The notes under the pieces: generated by a model
What the model saw: only the letters and a program-made list of their open reading frames with translations
The model's database searches: none
Told to the model about the DNA's origin: nothing
Translations under genes and position numbers: made by a program
Assembly: GCF_902167145.1 (NCBI RefSeq)
Contig: NC_050096.1
Location: 157,417,825-157,481,824, forward strand
Length of the DNA stretch: 64,000 bases
Reading direction: 5' to 3'
DNA from: Zea mays
Lineage: Eukaryota > Streptophyta > Magnoliopsida > Poales > Poaceae
Shown: positions 27,172-38,077 of the stretch, one piece after another
Numbering within the stretch: position 1 is the stretch's first letter
How the letters are laid out: the number at the start of each line of letters is the position of its first letter

Positions 27172-29675
27172 GTCGGGATCTGTTCCACAGATATAAAAAT
27201 AAAAACAGTGCCCTGTAGGTGGAGTTTCAGTTGGTGGTGCAGTCTCTTCTTCTTCAACACTTACTTCTTCGTTTTCTATACATAACCATACACATACATG
27301 AATGCTCATGTGATGCTATGAATATGCAATTATAATAGAGACATATCAATTTGTATCATGAATACAACTTTCCTTCACGGTATACCAGTGAAACTAGGGT
27401 TTTATGAGTTAGTATTCTATTAGCATAAGGCAAATATTAACTAGAAATCTAGGGTTTTGGGTTTGAGAATTAAACAAGGTCCAAAACATGTCCAACTTCA
27501 CCCAAGGACTCTAATTAACATGTTAAGCTTTCCTAAAAAGTTTTGTGATTTTTGGAGTTGTCAACTAATTTCTAAAATTCAAAAAGTCTAGGTTTAGGCC
27601 TTCTTAAATTCTAAATAATTCATGGATGGGGCTAAAAATCTTGGAACTATTTTTATTAAATACTAGGGAACTTTAGGAGTCCAACAAAATTGGTCTCATA
27701 TTTTTATCATTTTTCTAGACTTTTCTATAAATTATTTAATCTGTCAGCAAAAAGAAAAAGAAAAACAATGAATAGTATTGGGCTTAATTCAGCCCATGTC
27801 GGCCCGTAGACGGAAGAACCATGCGTGCGCCCGCGCCCGCACTGGTGGATTTGCGCAGAGGCCCCTGGCCATTTAAATAACCGGTAAAGAGTCCATGTGC
27901 AATATTCATTTGTGTCTCTGACATTCACAGTTAGGCTCCTGCATTTCTATTTCTTCACAGCGCCAGGTCCACGACGGCGGACGGCGACGAGCATGTCTCT
28001 AGCTTGGCTGACACCTAATTCCACCCCCGACGACCTTAATCCCTCAACTAATTGCACTAATCCGGGTCGGAATCTCTCTGTCCACGACCACGACGAAAAC
28101 CGAGAACAATCCAACGTGTTCTAGGTGATCTAGGGCAGTTTAGTTCAATTAAACGGGTCTACGAGTAGCAGGGAATTCAAGGGAGGTTAGAACAGCAAGC
28201 AAAGAAGCTTGAACTGACCTACAAAGGACTGGCCACGACGACGTGTTCACGGTGGCGCGAAAACACGATTTGGGGGATGTTTGGAATTTGCGAGCTATAG
28301 TGGCTAATCGGAGGCGAGGGCTGGTGCACTGGACACGTAGCAACCTAACGGAGCTCACTGGGGCATTGATTTATAGGGTCCATCAGCGGTGGCGCCCAAT
28401 TTGAAGGGATCGCGCTGGCGGCCGAGATGAGGGGTTGAGTCACTATGGCGGTCTACCATGGTGGTCACTGGGTAATGAGCTACGGTGGTCACTGGGTAAT
28501 CACCACGACTCGCAACGACGTGGTAAGACATCCTAAGGCGTGGCGCGACCGGGTAAACGGCGACAGCCACGACGAAGACCATGCATCCACGTCGTCGGCA
28601 AGTGGGCACGGCGACAGGGCGGCCACAGTGCCCCAAACTCATCCATGGTGAAGATCTTTTCACTATCGTGCGTAATCCACCCATCCGAGGCACGAATCAT
28701 GGCGGCCGGCGAGAATCCAGGCGCGGAGGTCACCGGCGGTGAAGTGCAGTGAACCTGAAGATCTTTTCGTGCACTGTACCATGGCCATCATGTTCAGTCG
28801 TTCTGACAGCGCGATTTGAGGAGCCTTGTTCTCCATTTTCCATGTGACAACTTACTAATCTTTTTGTATCAAAGTTATTGTCCTATAATCCAGCTTTAAC
28901 TTTGTTATAGTAACCATACCCAATCAACCACTGGATCCTACTCCAACTCGATCTCAAAGTTCTGCCAAGGTCACTGGTGGCCATAGTTCAGTCATCAGGG
29001 TTGACTGACAGCCACTTTAAGTCTATTTTACTCCAAATTTTGTATGTCACGAGGGCATATTCACTTAAGCAAAATTGTACTCCCACCATAACTCTACAAA
29101 TTTTATGTGTTGACCTAGGGTAAAATCCTTGTAGATTTAGAGATATAAAGCTCCAAAGTTGACCCCATTCAACTGAATTTCAGACTTAACTATATAGTGT
29201 TCATGGGGTTCTTTGCAATTAAGTCCAAATTCCTCCACACTACATGAAAATCCTCCAATGTAAAAGTTACTTGGTTTGTGACGCTTTATCACTTTTCTAT
29301 TTGCACTTTGGTCCAAAAGTGTCTAGAATTTACATCTAACCCCCTAGGGTCCCAATTAGGGTTTTCTAGGGTTTCTTTTAGGGTTTTGAGTAGTTTAGGG
29401 TTTTTGTGCCACTCAAACCCAACACTCTAGATATCTTATGAACATTTCTAATGACTTATAAGATCTTTACTTTTTTGGGCTTCACTTTCCTCCATAGGCC
29501 CTGATTTAGGGTTAAGTACCCTACCATAGGGTTAAGCACACATCAAGTCCTATCATCACAACTTGTTTGAAAATTTTACCTAGTGAATGCACTCTAGGTG
29601 TAACAAACACATGAAATGTCAATGCACATGATGTTATGCTCAAGTTTTAGTGGCAGTAACACAAGGGGTGTAACA
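27172..29675 (-). repeat. 3' LTR of element F (partial)
   Basis: On the minus strand it begins TGTTACACCCC beside the PPT and runs about 2.5 kb until it meets the end of E. It includes a GC-rich block at about 27780-28760. No opposite LTR terminus is seen, and the part matching 42616-43401 is absent, which fits interruption by E. Short ORFs in the GC-rich part are not supported as genes. Some of the first few hundred bases could be other sequence. Confidence 0.6.
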
Positions 29676-29690
29676 TGCTTCCCCCCATAG
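29676..29690 (-). promoter_or_regulatory. Polypurine tract of element F
   Basis: Minus strand CTATGGGGGGAAGCA abuts the TGTTACACC start of the LTR. Bases 29691-29829 are untranslated, with no gene seen. Confidence 0.75.
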
Positions 29691-29829
29691 AAGAATCTCG
29701 CCCCGAGATTTAAGGTCCTAGGGTAAGTAATGGAAAAGGAAATGCATCATATCTTTATTTCTTTCTTTGTCTTACAGAGCAGGGGGTGGTATGAGGTTTA
29801 TTCCAACTTTAGAAACCAATGTACATATC

Positions 29830-30749
29830 TTACAGGTTACATGAAACTAAGAACCTAGGAAAATTCTTTTCCAAGAAGTCTTGAGTCTCCCAGGTAGCTT
29901 CATCTTCCGTATGCTGGTTCCATTGTACTTTATAGAATTTAAGAGTCCTTTTTCGGGTAATCCTGTCCTTCTGATCCAAAACCCGAATGGGATGTTCTGA
30001 ATAAGTCAAATCTGGTTCCAAGGCAACATCCACCACATCGATAGTTCGATCAGGAATTCGAAGGCACTTCTTTAATTGACATACATGGAACACGTTGTGC
30101 ACTGTAGATAATGTTTCAGGCAGTTGGAGTCGGTAGGCCACTGGTCCATACCGTTCAAGAATAAGAAATAGGCCAATATACCAAGGTGCCAGTTTCCCTT
30201 TTACCCTGAAACGGTTCACACCCTTCATTGGGGATACCTTCAGGTACACGTGGTCATTAACTTGAAAGACCAAAGGTTGACATCGCATATTCTCATAATT
30301 CTTTTGGCAAGCTTATGCTCTTTCAAGTGGTATATGATCCATTAGACTTTTTTCTTCTGTCTCTTTAACCATGTCAGGCCTGAAAAACCATCGTTCTCCT
30401 GGTTCAGACCAATTTAAGGGTGTCCGACACCGTCACCCGTATAGTGCTTCAAATGGTGCCATTTTAATGCTTTCTTGATAGCTGTTATTATAGAAAAACT
30501 CTGCCAATGGCAGACATTCATCCCATTTCTATGGGAATTCAGGACACATGCTCGCAACATATCTTCAAGTATTTGATTTACTCTTTCAGTTTGTCCGCTT
30601 GTTTGAGGATGATATGCCGAACTGTGGAGCAACTTAGTACCCAGAGACTTGTGAAGCTCCTTCCAAAATTTGGATATAAACTATGGTCCGCGATCCGACA
30701 CTATTGTTTTTGGAATCCCGTGCAAACTGAGAATACGAGCAATGTATAA
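29830..30749 (-). pseudogene. Element F integrase C-terminal half and chromodomain
   Basis: Downstream part of pol beyond the element B insertion. It includes VSDRG, the SAYHPQT...QTERVN segment with the catalytic glutamate (about 30580-30630), the MAPFEALYG region, and a C-terminal chromodomain with DEATWETQDF (about 29860-29950). Frameshifts near 30290 and 30410 and several stops break it. It is clearly homologous to the same part of element E. Confidence 0.85.
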
Positions 30750-30754
30750 CTGGG

Positions 30755-31432
30755 TGTTGGGGGCCTTCGGCTTCCGAAGGTCCTCAAAAACATGATTTGA
30801 CATTGTTTTCCAAGTGAAATATGTGAACAGGTATCTTCGGAATTAGGTTACGGGTATACAAGTGGCTGGTCAAGACGAAGCTTAAGCGGGACGGAAGGCG
30901 ATCATGACGAAGGATAAGATGATCACGAAGCTATGTGCAGAAAAGCTTCGGTATGACGGCAGAAAAGAGGAACCGACTTAAAGATGAAAAGCCAAATTAG
31001 ACCTCAAAGAATTATTATAGAGTTATTGATAAATGTAAAGGGCATTAATGTAATTCTACACGGGCTGCGTCCCGCGCCTATAAATAGATGAACAGTACTC
31101 CCGTACTGTTCACGCTGACTTGGCATTCGCTTTTTGCATCACGCCTGTACTTTTACTTTTCATCAGTCCGAAGGTACATTTATAATTTGTTTTCATGAAT
31201 TTGATAGTAAAAATAAGTTGATGATAATATCTTTATTATTATTTGTATTTCATATATGTGTTCTTCTTTATCATCTATCGAACTTACGAAGATCTTTTCC
31301 CTTGTAACCTTCGTCTAGAATTCATTATATCCGAAGGGACATAATGTTTATAAGGACGAAGGACTTTGACATTTAACACTTTTTATGTTGCCTTGTTCTT
31401 AACTCTTAGCATTTGAGAACAAGTCCCCAACA
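30755..31432 (+). repeat. 5' LTR of element B
   Basis: 678 bp, TGTTGGGGGCC...CCCCAACA, pairing with 37395-38072. The first half differs from the A/C LTR, but the TATA region and the last 100 or so bases are clearly related to it. Confidence 0.97.
31079..31112 (+). promoter_or_regulatory. LTR TATA box and start-site hairpin, element B
   Basis: TATAAATA at 31079-31086, then TGAACAGTAC (31089-31098), loop TCCC and GTACTGTTCA (31103-31112), a perfect 10 bp stem. The stem is kept although the inner and outer pairs differ from A and C. Confidence 0.75.
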
Positions 31433-31455
31433 TTGGCGCCCACCTCCGGTGAACT
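31433..31455 (+). promoter_or_regulatory. Primer binding site, element B
   Basis: Same TTGGCGCCCACCTCCGGTGA sequence as in A and C, directly after the LTR. Confidence 0.7.
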
Positions 31456-31505
31456 CACGTCCATTTCTTGAGTTTTGAACACCTTCGGCAAGCATCACCT
31501 TCGTC

Positions 31506-33023
31506 ATGTCGTCGAAGAAAGCTTCAGCCACAGGGGCTGCCATTCTGCAGCCGCTGGATCCCAATCAGGATGTCCTTTCTCTTAGGGAGGCCCGAAGCCA
31601 GAAGAGGAAGGCCACTAGTCCGACGCCTCCGGAGGATGATTTGGATCAAGAAATCCAAAACTTGGAGATGCTCCACCAACAGGTTCAATGAAAGAAGGAA
31701 AAGATGGCTCGTCTAGCTGACCTACAGAGGCAGATAGATTAAGCTTCGGAAGAAGTTCGTCATGTTGCTCAAGATGACCAGAACCGAAGGCCTCCGCGCA
31801 GAGAGCTTCATCAGGAGGGCTTCTACAACGAGGACGACTGGTATGAAGATTTCCATCATAGAAATTTTGCTTTTGATGATGCTTCTCCCCTGTCAACAGA
31901 ACTGCAGGCTACACCATGGCCCCAGTCTTACAAGCCCCCCCAGCTCCCCATGTATGACGGTCATTCAGACCCGAAGCAATTCTTGATGAGCTATGAAGCA
32001 ACCATATCTTCATATGGTGGCAATACTGCAGTCATGGCAAAGTCTTTCGTCATGGCCGTCAAGAGTGTTGCGCAAACCTGGTACTCTTCTCTTCGGCCAG
32101 GAACAATCACTTCATGGCAGAAGCTGAAGGACATGTTGATAACCAGCTTCCAAGGGTTTTAGACGAAGTCGGTCACTGCTCAAGCCTTATTCCAGTGCAC
32201 CCAGGACCATGAAGAGTACCTTCAGGCGTATGTCCGAAGGTTCCTGCGTCTGAGGGCACAGGCGCCAACAGTGCCCAATGAAATTGTCATTGAGGCCATG
32301 ATTAAAGGACTTCAGCCGGGACCTTTAGCTCAATACTTTGCCAGGAAGCCTCCTCAAACTTTGGAGAAGCTGCTCCAGAAGATGGACAAATATATTCGAG
32401 CTGACAATGACTTTCGCCAAAGAAGGGAGGAAGCATTCCGGTTCTCTGAAATGACCAGGGGCTTCGAAGGAAGATTCCATCCGAGGCATGTCAGGTCAAT
32501 TCACAATTCTACTCAAACTGATGATAGAGGGAGTCAACAGCAAAGGCCACAATACTCCTCGCAAGCTTCGGGGCAGCAGCAAAGCTCTTTCCGGCCACCA
32601 GCGCCAAGGGGCAGAGGCGCCATGGGCTTCGGGGGAAGATTTGGGGATCAGCCAAGAAAAATTTACTGCCTATTCTGTGGTGAAGATAAGGGTCATACCA
32701 CCAGGATGTGCCATGTTACCATCCAGAAGCAAAAGGAGATAGCAGAAGCTGCAGCACAACAGAGTCAGCTGAAGCAGGTCATGCATACTGCTTCGTACCA
32801 TTCGCCTTACATTCCAGAATACGTAGGCAATCACCCTGCAGCTTCTGTCGCTTCGGCAAGCCAACTCCAAGCATCTTGGCAACAGCCTCCACCGCCACCA
32901 CCAACACAACGAGGTCAGCAGTCAGAAGGGAGTCAGCACACTCACCTCCAGCGGGACTTCAGAGAGGAGTCCGAAGCTCGCACAGTCAATAGTACTGTGC
33001 CAGAGTCGAAGCACATTTACTGA
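31506..33023 (+). pseudogene. Element B gag, three in-frame stops
   Basis: One frame of 506 codons from the ATG at 31506, 73 bp after the LTR, to the stop ending at 33023. Stops lie at 31689-31691 (TGA), 31740-31742 (TAA) and 32160-32162 (TAG), with no frameshift; each could come from one C-to-T change. The gag core includes the SWQKLKDML region and the helix-rich segment after 32271. Near the C-terminus is an Arg/Gly-rich stretch, a zinc knuckle of unusual spacing (CLFC GEDKG H TTRM C, C-X2-C-X5-H-X4-C), then Gln/Pro-rich sequence with a run of six prolines. It would form the capsid and package RNA. No pol follows. Confidence 0.88.
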
Positions 33024-33285
33024 CAAATATCCTACCTCGACAGCAGCTTTTCGCATTTTCGCATTCAGTATTACTTTCTTTTTAGTAAGGAACACTTATG
33101 GGAAGTTTAAGTGTCTTTTATCGTTTTTCAATCTCTTGTAATAGTTTCGCTTTTTATCATAATGAAAATATATCTTCTCCATAGGCATGAGTGGCCGAAG
33201 CATAAGAATTTATGGTGGCACAGAGGACCTTCGAATTATCAAAAATTTGTTCTAAGGAACGCAGTGCAATTTCTTTGAAGTAGTA

Positions 33286-33490
33286 AAAAGTCGTTCCTAA
33301 GGGAGCGCAGTGTAAGTTTTCTGCTCAAAAGTCGTTCCGAAGGGAATGCAGACCTTACAGCGAAAAATAATCGCTGATTCCGCTGAAAGTAAAAGGCGAA
33401 GAAGCTCCTAAGGGAGGCTTACAGCGAAAAATAAACGCTGATTCCGCTGAAGTAAAAGGCGAAGAAGCTCCTAAGGGAGGCTTACAATGA
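33286..33490. repeat. Tandem repeats between gag and antisense gene, element B
   Basis: Degenerate copies of the A/C repeat family (GTCGTTCC, GCGAAGAAGCTCC, ACAGCGAAAA), with unit starts at 33396 and 33459. They sit in the same relative place as in A and C. The rest of 33024-33949 holds no recognisable gene. Confidence 0.8.
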
Positions 33491-33949
33491 AAAATAGATG
33501 TCGACCTTCGACAAATATCATTTTGCATAACATCACATCATTACATCATTTGCATAGCATAACATCATACATCGTAGTGCATCAACAACGCAAGAAGGGG
33601 GGTCTCAAAATTGTTATTCGAAGATCGTTTTCGAAGAAATAGCGACACGGCACAAACAATAGCCATTGGAGAGTTATATCCTCGTCAAAACTCTGAAATG
33701 GAAAGATCTATTGATTATTGATTTTACGAGGATTGGTTACTGATTTTATAAGAGCATGGATATTATTTACGAAGCATGAAAAGAAGGGAAGGTGTTTTTT
33801 CGCCAAAGGCTCAAAAACGGTATGTATCTAATGTTTCATGGATCGTAAAGAATAGAATTATAAGCAGCTAATATATTACATCCAAAGTTACACAATATTA
33901 CACATGATTCTCAACAAGCATTATAATCTAAATGTTTTTACAGCAGCAT

Positions 33950-36900
33950 TTAATCTTCCCTTAAGACTACTTCTGCAGCTTCGTTTAGAAGCTGATCAAC
34001 AACTTTATCCATTATGGCTTCGACCATCTGTCTAATTTCATCATCCCCCTTCGTATGGGGGCCCGGAGATAGCTCAGTAGGTTCTGAGGGAAGAGAAGAT
34101 ATGGATATATTACTATTACAAACCATGAACAAGTTCGAAATCAAGAAATTACAACAAAAGAGTAAAAAACCACTAATTAATACCTATTTTCCCTTCGGGC
34201 TCTGCGCTTTTCTCAGCAGCCTCTGCTACTTTTCTAGCATCATAGATGCCTTTTTCGCTCTTTTGAATAATTTCTTGGGCCATTTCCCGGCCGCCATTGT
34301 CCCAGATGTCGGTGAAAAATTTTCCACCGACCAGGCTTGCTTCGGCTGAAGGGTCTTTAATATCTTCGGAGGATAAGGCAGCTTCGGATCGTGCTAAAGA
34401 TTTCACATGCTCGCAGCCTTTCCTCTCCAAAATAGTAGCAATCCCCCTGGCACCCGAAAAGGCGCCTATGTCTCCGCGGCTATTCAAAATTTCCTCAAAG
34501 GCCTCATCTTCGTGACTGATCCATTCAATCGGGCCTTCGGGGTTACCCCTTGTGAAGTTTTCCTCGCTCGAGAATGCGCCGACGCTGGCGAAGCTAGTTT
34601 TTATTTTCTTAGCGCACTCTATAGATTTGTCATAGCACCTTTTCTTGGATGCCCGAAGCTCTTCAATGTTTCCTTCTAAATGATTTGCCCACTGATCGCT
34701 AAGTTCTCGTTTTGTCTCTTCAAGTATGCGCTCTTCTTTAGCTCTGGCTAACTATTTCCGAAGATCTTCAATTTCGAGCTTCTGAGCCTCAGCTTGAGTC
34801 TTAGAAGTAGCTTCGTCTTCCTTTATCTTATCCACCAATGTAAGCAGAATTTTATCTTTTTCCAAAGCTTCGTTTCTTAGCTTAATAACCTCTGTTCGTA
34901 GGTTGTTAAAAGCAATATTATAGCTCTCGTCTTCAGCATTCTTTTGCGCTCTCAAAGCATTGCTAAGTATTAAACCCTATATGAAAAGAATTAGTATAAG
35001 AATAAAAGAATAATTCAAAAATTATAAATTTCCAAATATACAATTTTCATACCTTCAGACTATTATATGCAAGGCTATCTGCAAGATAGTCCTTTGTTAT
35101 AGCGCAGAGGCCAGCTTCAAGCTTCGGAAACCCCATACTCCTGGCCATCTCCCGGCAGACAGATAATTCTTTGTTGTCTGGGAGGCAGTATAAGAAGTCA
35201 TCTTCGTCTGTGCCATTGAATACTAAGGCCCCCTTTGGATACTTCAATTCTCGGGCATAATGATTAGCTTCAAAAATCTCTTCTTCAGATAATCTTTTTC
35301 CCGAAGCATGTCGTATAATATAATCAAGGGCTAAGGAGGATGCTTCGGGGGCAGCAGTGTCAGTTTCTTCAACCAAAGTTGGCTCTGCCATTTTTATTTT
35401 TTCGGCTTCCAAGGGTTTTACCTTGGTGGGCTCTGAAGGCCCAGCTTCAGTTTCAGATTGTTGCTTTGAAGCTTCAGCAGCAAAGGCTTCAGTATGCACT
35501 TCAGAAGTTTTCACAGTTTGCTTTGGAGTTGTGCTTGAAGATTTAATTGTCTCCAAAACATCCAGCACATTGACCATCCTTTTTCTTTTCGGGGTCACTG
35601 CTGGACCCTTTTGGCTTTTTACTGCCTCAATTTTTGCTGAAGGACTTAAAACTTCTGATGCTTTAGTTTCTTCAGTCCTTGGTTCTTCTATCTTTTCTGT
35701 CGCTGGCACTTCGGCCAGTTCTTCGATTTTTGGTAGCGGAATTGGTTCTTTAGCTTCGGTGGCCGAAGACGTCTCACCGGCAAACTCAGGCACTGTGGCC
35801 AGTTCAATATAACGTGGCCGGTGTGTGAGAACCTTTACCGTTTTTCTCTTCGGTGCCGGCTCGCTAGGAGCGGCTGAAGCAGTTTCCTTCGCAGAAGATG
35901 TATTCTTTCTTTTTTGACCCCGCACTGGATAACGGTAGTCGGGGTAGACAAACCCAATTGCATCAAATACTCGGTTGAGCCTCTTCTTCTTTCGGCCTCC
36001 GAAGGCCGCTGATAATGCAGTATCTTCGGCCTTTGAGTATACCCCAAGCAATTCATCACTTACAGTCTCAATGCTTTTTAGCCAATCATCATCTGGCTCA
36101 ACGAATTTATCTCCGTACTTGAATGTGTATTTTAGCCTGACTAGTCCACCTTCGTCAGGTTCCTTAACGGTTTCCCTCGGCATTTCCCAGTTATCTGCAA
36201 AGTGGCCATACTCTGAAGGCAATGTGTTCTTGCATTAAATCCCTTGTCCCAATAAAAGAGCACACTGCGTCGAAGGCTCTTTGGCGTTCTTCGGCTGTTT
36301 CATCCATCTCCACCTTCGGCCTTCGAAGGCCGAAGCGTTGCCAAACAGGGCGCATAATGATACCTTTAATATCTTCCCGAATTTTTAAATCATTCTTCAC
36401 ATAAAACCATTCTGTCATCCAATTGCCGGGCCATCTTTTCCGAAAGGTTGGCACGAGACAACTTGACCCAGATCGGGCACCGAAGCTATAGCAGCCAAAA
36501 TTGTTGTGATACTGCTCTTTACCCCAAGGTTTCGTCTCGTACAATAACTCATGTATATTGCAGAAACTTTTTGCATTTGGTTCTAAACCTTGGCTCTTCA
36601 CGGCCCAGACGAAGATGCCCATTCTTATGATTGATTCGGGAGTAAGTTGGTGAAGGTAGACTTCAAATACCTTCAGTACTTCCACAACAAAATTGCTCAA
36701 GGGAAATCGCAGTCCAGCCTTCAAGAAGCTTCGGAAGATTACGACTTCATTCTCTTCGGGAGTAGCACAGTTTTCTCCCCATCATCTGCCCTCACAATAG
36801 ACATATCTCAAAAATACCTTCCCTTCATGGTATCAAGATGACTCTGCTTAATACTCGATTTACCGAAGACTGTGTGACTTGGTCGCCACGGTCGATCTTC

Positions 36901-37086
36901 GGAGTCTTCACCCCCACTTTCTACATCATAACTATCACTGTCACCAGTATCTTCAGATAAACCCTCCAAGGTCTCCCTAGTGATCTTCTCCGTATTGGTC
37001 TTTGCTATTGACTGAAGAAAGCCGAGATGCATCTCCTCAGAAAGGCTCAGCTTCGATTCAGCAACAGTTTTCTTATCTTCAGACAT
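33950..37086 (-). pseudogene. Antisense gene of element B, broken
   Basis: Homologous to the A and C antisense genes. The likely ATG is at 37086. Exon 1 runs to 35053, with frameshifts near 36820 and 36210. Intron 1 is 35052-34977 (76 bp, GT-AG, phase 0), at the same protein position as in A and C. Exon 2 is 34976-34184 with a TAG at 34752-34754. A probable second intron is 34183-34084 (100 bp, GT...CAG, phase 1), and exon 3 is 34083-33950. Exon 1 shares GLRFPL, HQLTP and NFGCY; exon 2 shares the coiled-coil region and a GD..A..ARG/GC.H/IW..GGRE.A pattern. The tail is Pro/Thr/Lys-rich. Function unknown. Confidence 0.75.
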
Positions 37087-37231
37087 CTTCACAAACACTG
37101 AGAAAAGTGCTCTCGAAATCGAAGCTTAAAAATTTAAAAAGCCAAGCAAGTGTTGTTACGCACAGGCTAAAAGTTGGGTAAGCAAGAGCAGATGGCAAGA
37201 GAGCGTGCCAAATAAAATCGTGTTGAGCTCT

Positions 37232-37239
37232 TATTTATA
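37232..37239 (-). promoter_or_regulatory. Candidate TATA box of the antisense gene, element B
   Basis: TATAAATA on the minus strand, about 146 bp upstream of the antisense ATG and inside the element. Confidence 0.55.
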
Positions 37240-37380
37240 CACCCAGTGCGTCGAGATCAGGAGGGTCCCGCCAGTCAATGACTGTTGCTATTCTAGCAAA
37301 GGGAAGGTGTATTTTTGGACCTTCGGCTTAAAGCCTTCGTCCATGCCGCAATATGAATTTATCATTACAGCAAATTAATA

Positions 37381-37394
37381 TTGCGAGGGGCTAC
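37381..37394 (+). promoter_or_regulatory. Polypurine tract of element B
   Basis: TTGCGAGGGGCTAC directly precedes the 3' LTR. Confidence 0.65.
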
Positions 37395-38072
37395 TGTTGG
37401 GGGCCTTCGGCTTCCGAAGGTCCTCAAAAACATGATTTGACAATGTTTTCCAAGTGAAATATGTGAACAGGTATCTTCGGAATCAGGTTACAGGTATACA
37501 AGTGTCTGGTCAAGACGAAGCTTAAGCGGGACGGAAGGCGATCATGACGATGGATAAGATGATCACGAAGCTATGTGCATAAAAGCTTCGGTATGACGGC
37601 AGAAAAGAGGAACCGACTTAAAGATGAAAAGCCAAATTAGACCTCGAAGAATTATTATAGAGTTATTGATAAATGTAAAGGGCATTAATGTAATTCTACA
37701 TGGGCTGCGTCCCGCGCCTATAAATAGATGAACAGTACTCCCGTACTGTTCATGCTGACTTGGCATTCGCTTTTTGCATCACGCCTGTACCTTTACTTTT
37801 CATCAGTCCGAAGGTACATTTATAATTTGTTTTCATGAATTTGATAGTAAAAATAAGTTGATGATAATATCTTTATTATTATTTGTATTTCATATATGTG
37901 TTCTTCTTTATCATCTATCGAACTTACGAAGATCTTTTCCCTTGTAACCTTCGTCCAGAATTCATTATATCCGAAGGGACATAATGTTTATAAGGACGAA
38001 GGACTTTGACATTTAACACTTTTTATGTTGCCTTGTTCTTAACTCTTAGCATTTGAGAACAAGTCCCCAACA
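37395..38072 (+). repeat. 3' LTR of element B
   Basis: 678 bp, same ends as 30755-31432, followed by CTGGG. In this copy the hairpin stem extends to 11 bp (ATGAACAGTAC / GTACTGTTCAT). Confidence 0.97.
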
Positions 38073-38077
38073 CTGGG

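Larger units (their letters stand above)
30755..38072 (+). mobile_element. Element B: gag-only Tat-type element with antisense gene
   Basis: A 7318 bp element with 678 bp LTRs and perfect target duplication CTGGG at 30750-30754 and 38073-38077. Order: LTR, PBS, gag, tandem repeats, antisense gene, PPT, LTR. No protease, RT, RNase H or integrase motif is present between the gag stop at 33023 and the antisense gene. PBS, LTR termini, promoter hairpin and antisense gene match A and C. The LTRs differ at about 11 positions by hand count, so B is older than A and C. Confidence 0.95.

Noticed and set aside
27725..28750. Host gene fragment in the GC-rich region right of element E
   Set aside because: Short ORFs on both strands without recognisable protein; position and composition match the GC-rich block of the other LTRs.
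35053..37086. Exon 1 of the B antisense gene has the same length (2034 nt) as in A and C
   Set aside because: B carries frameshifts and internal indels relative to A/C, so the equal total is probably coincidence.
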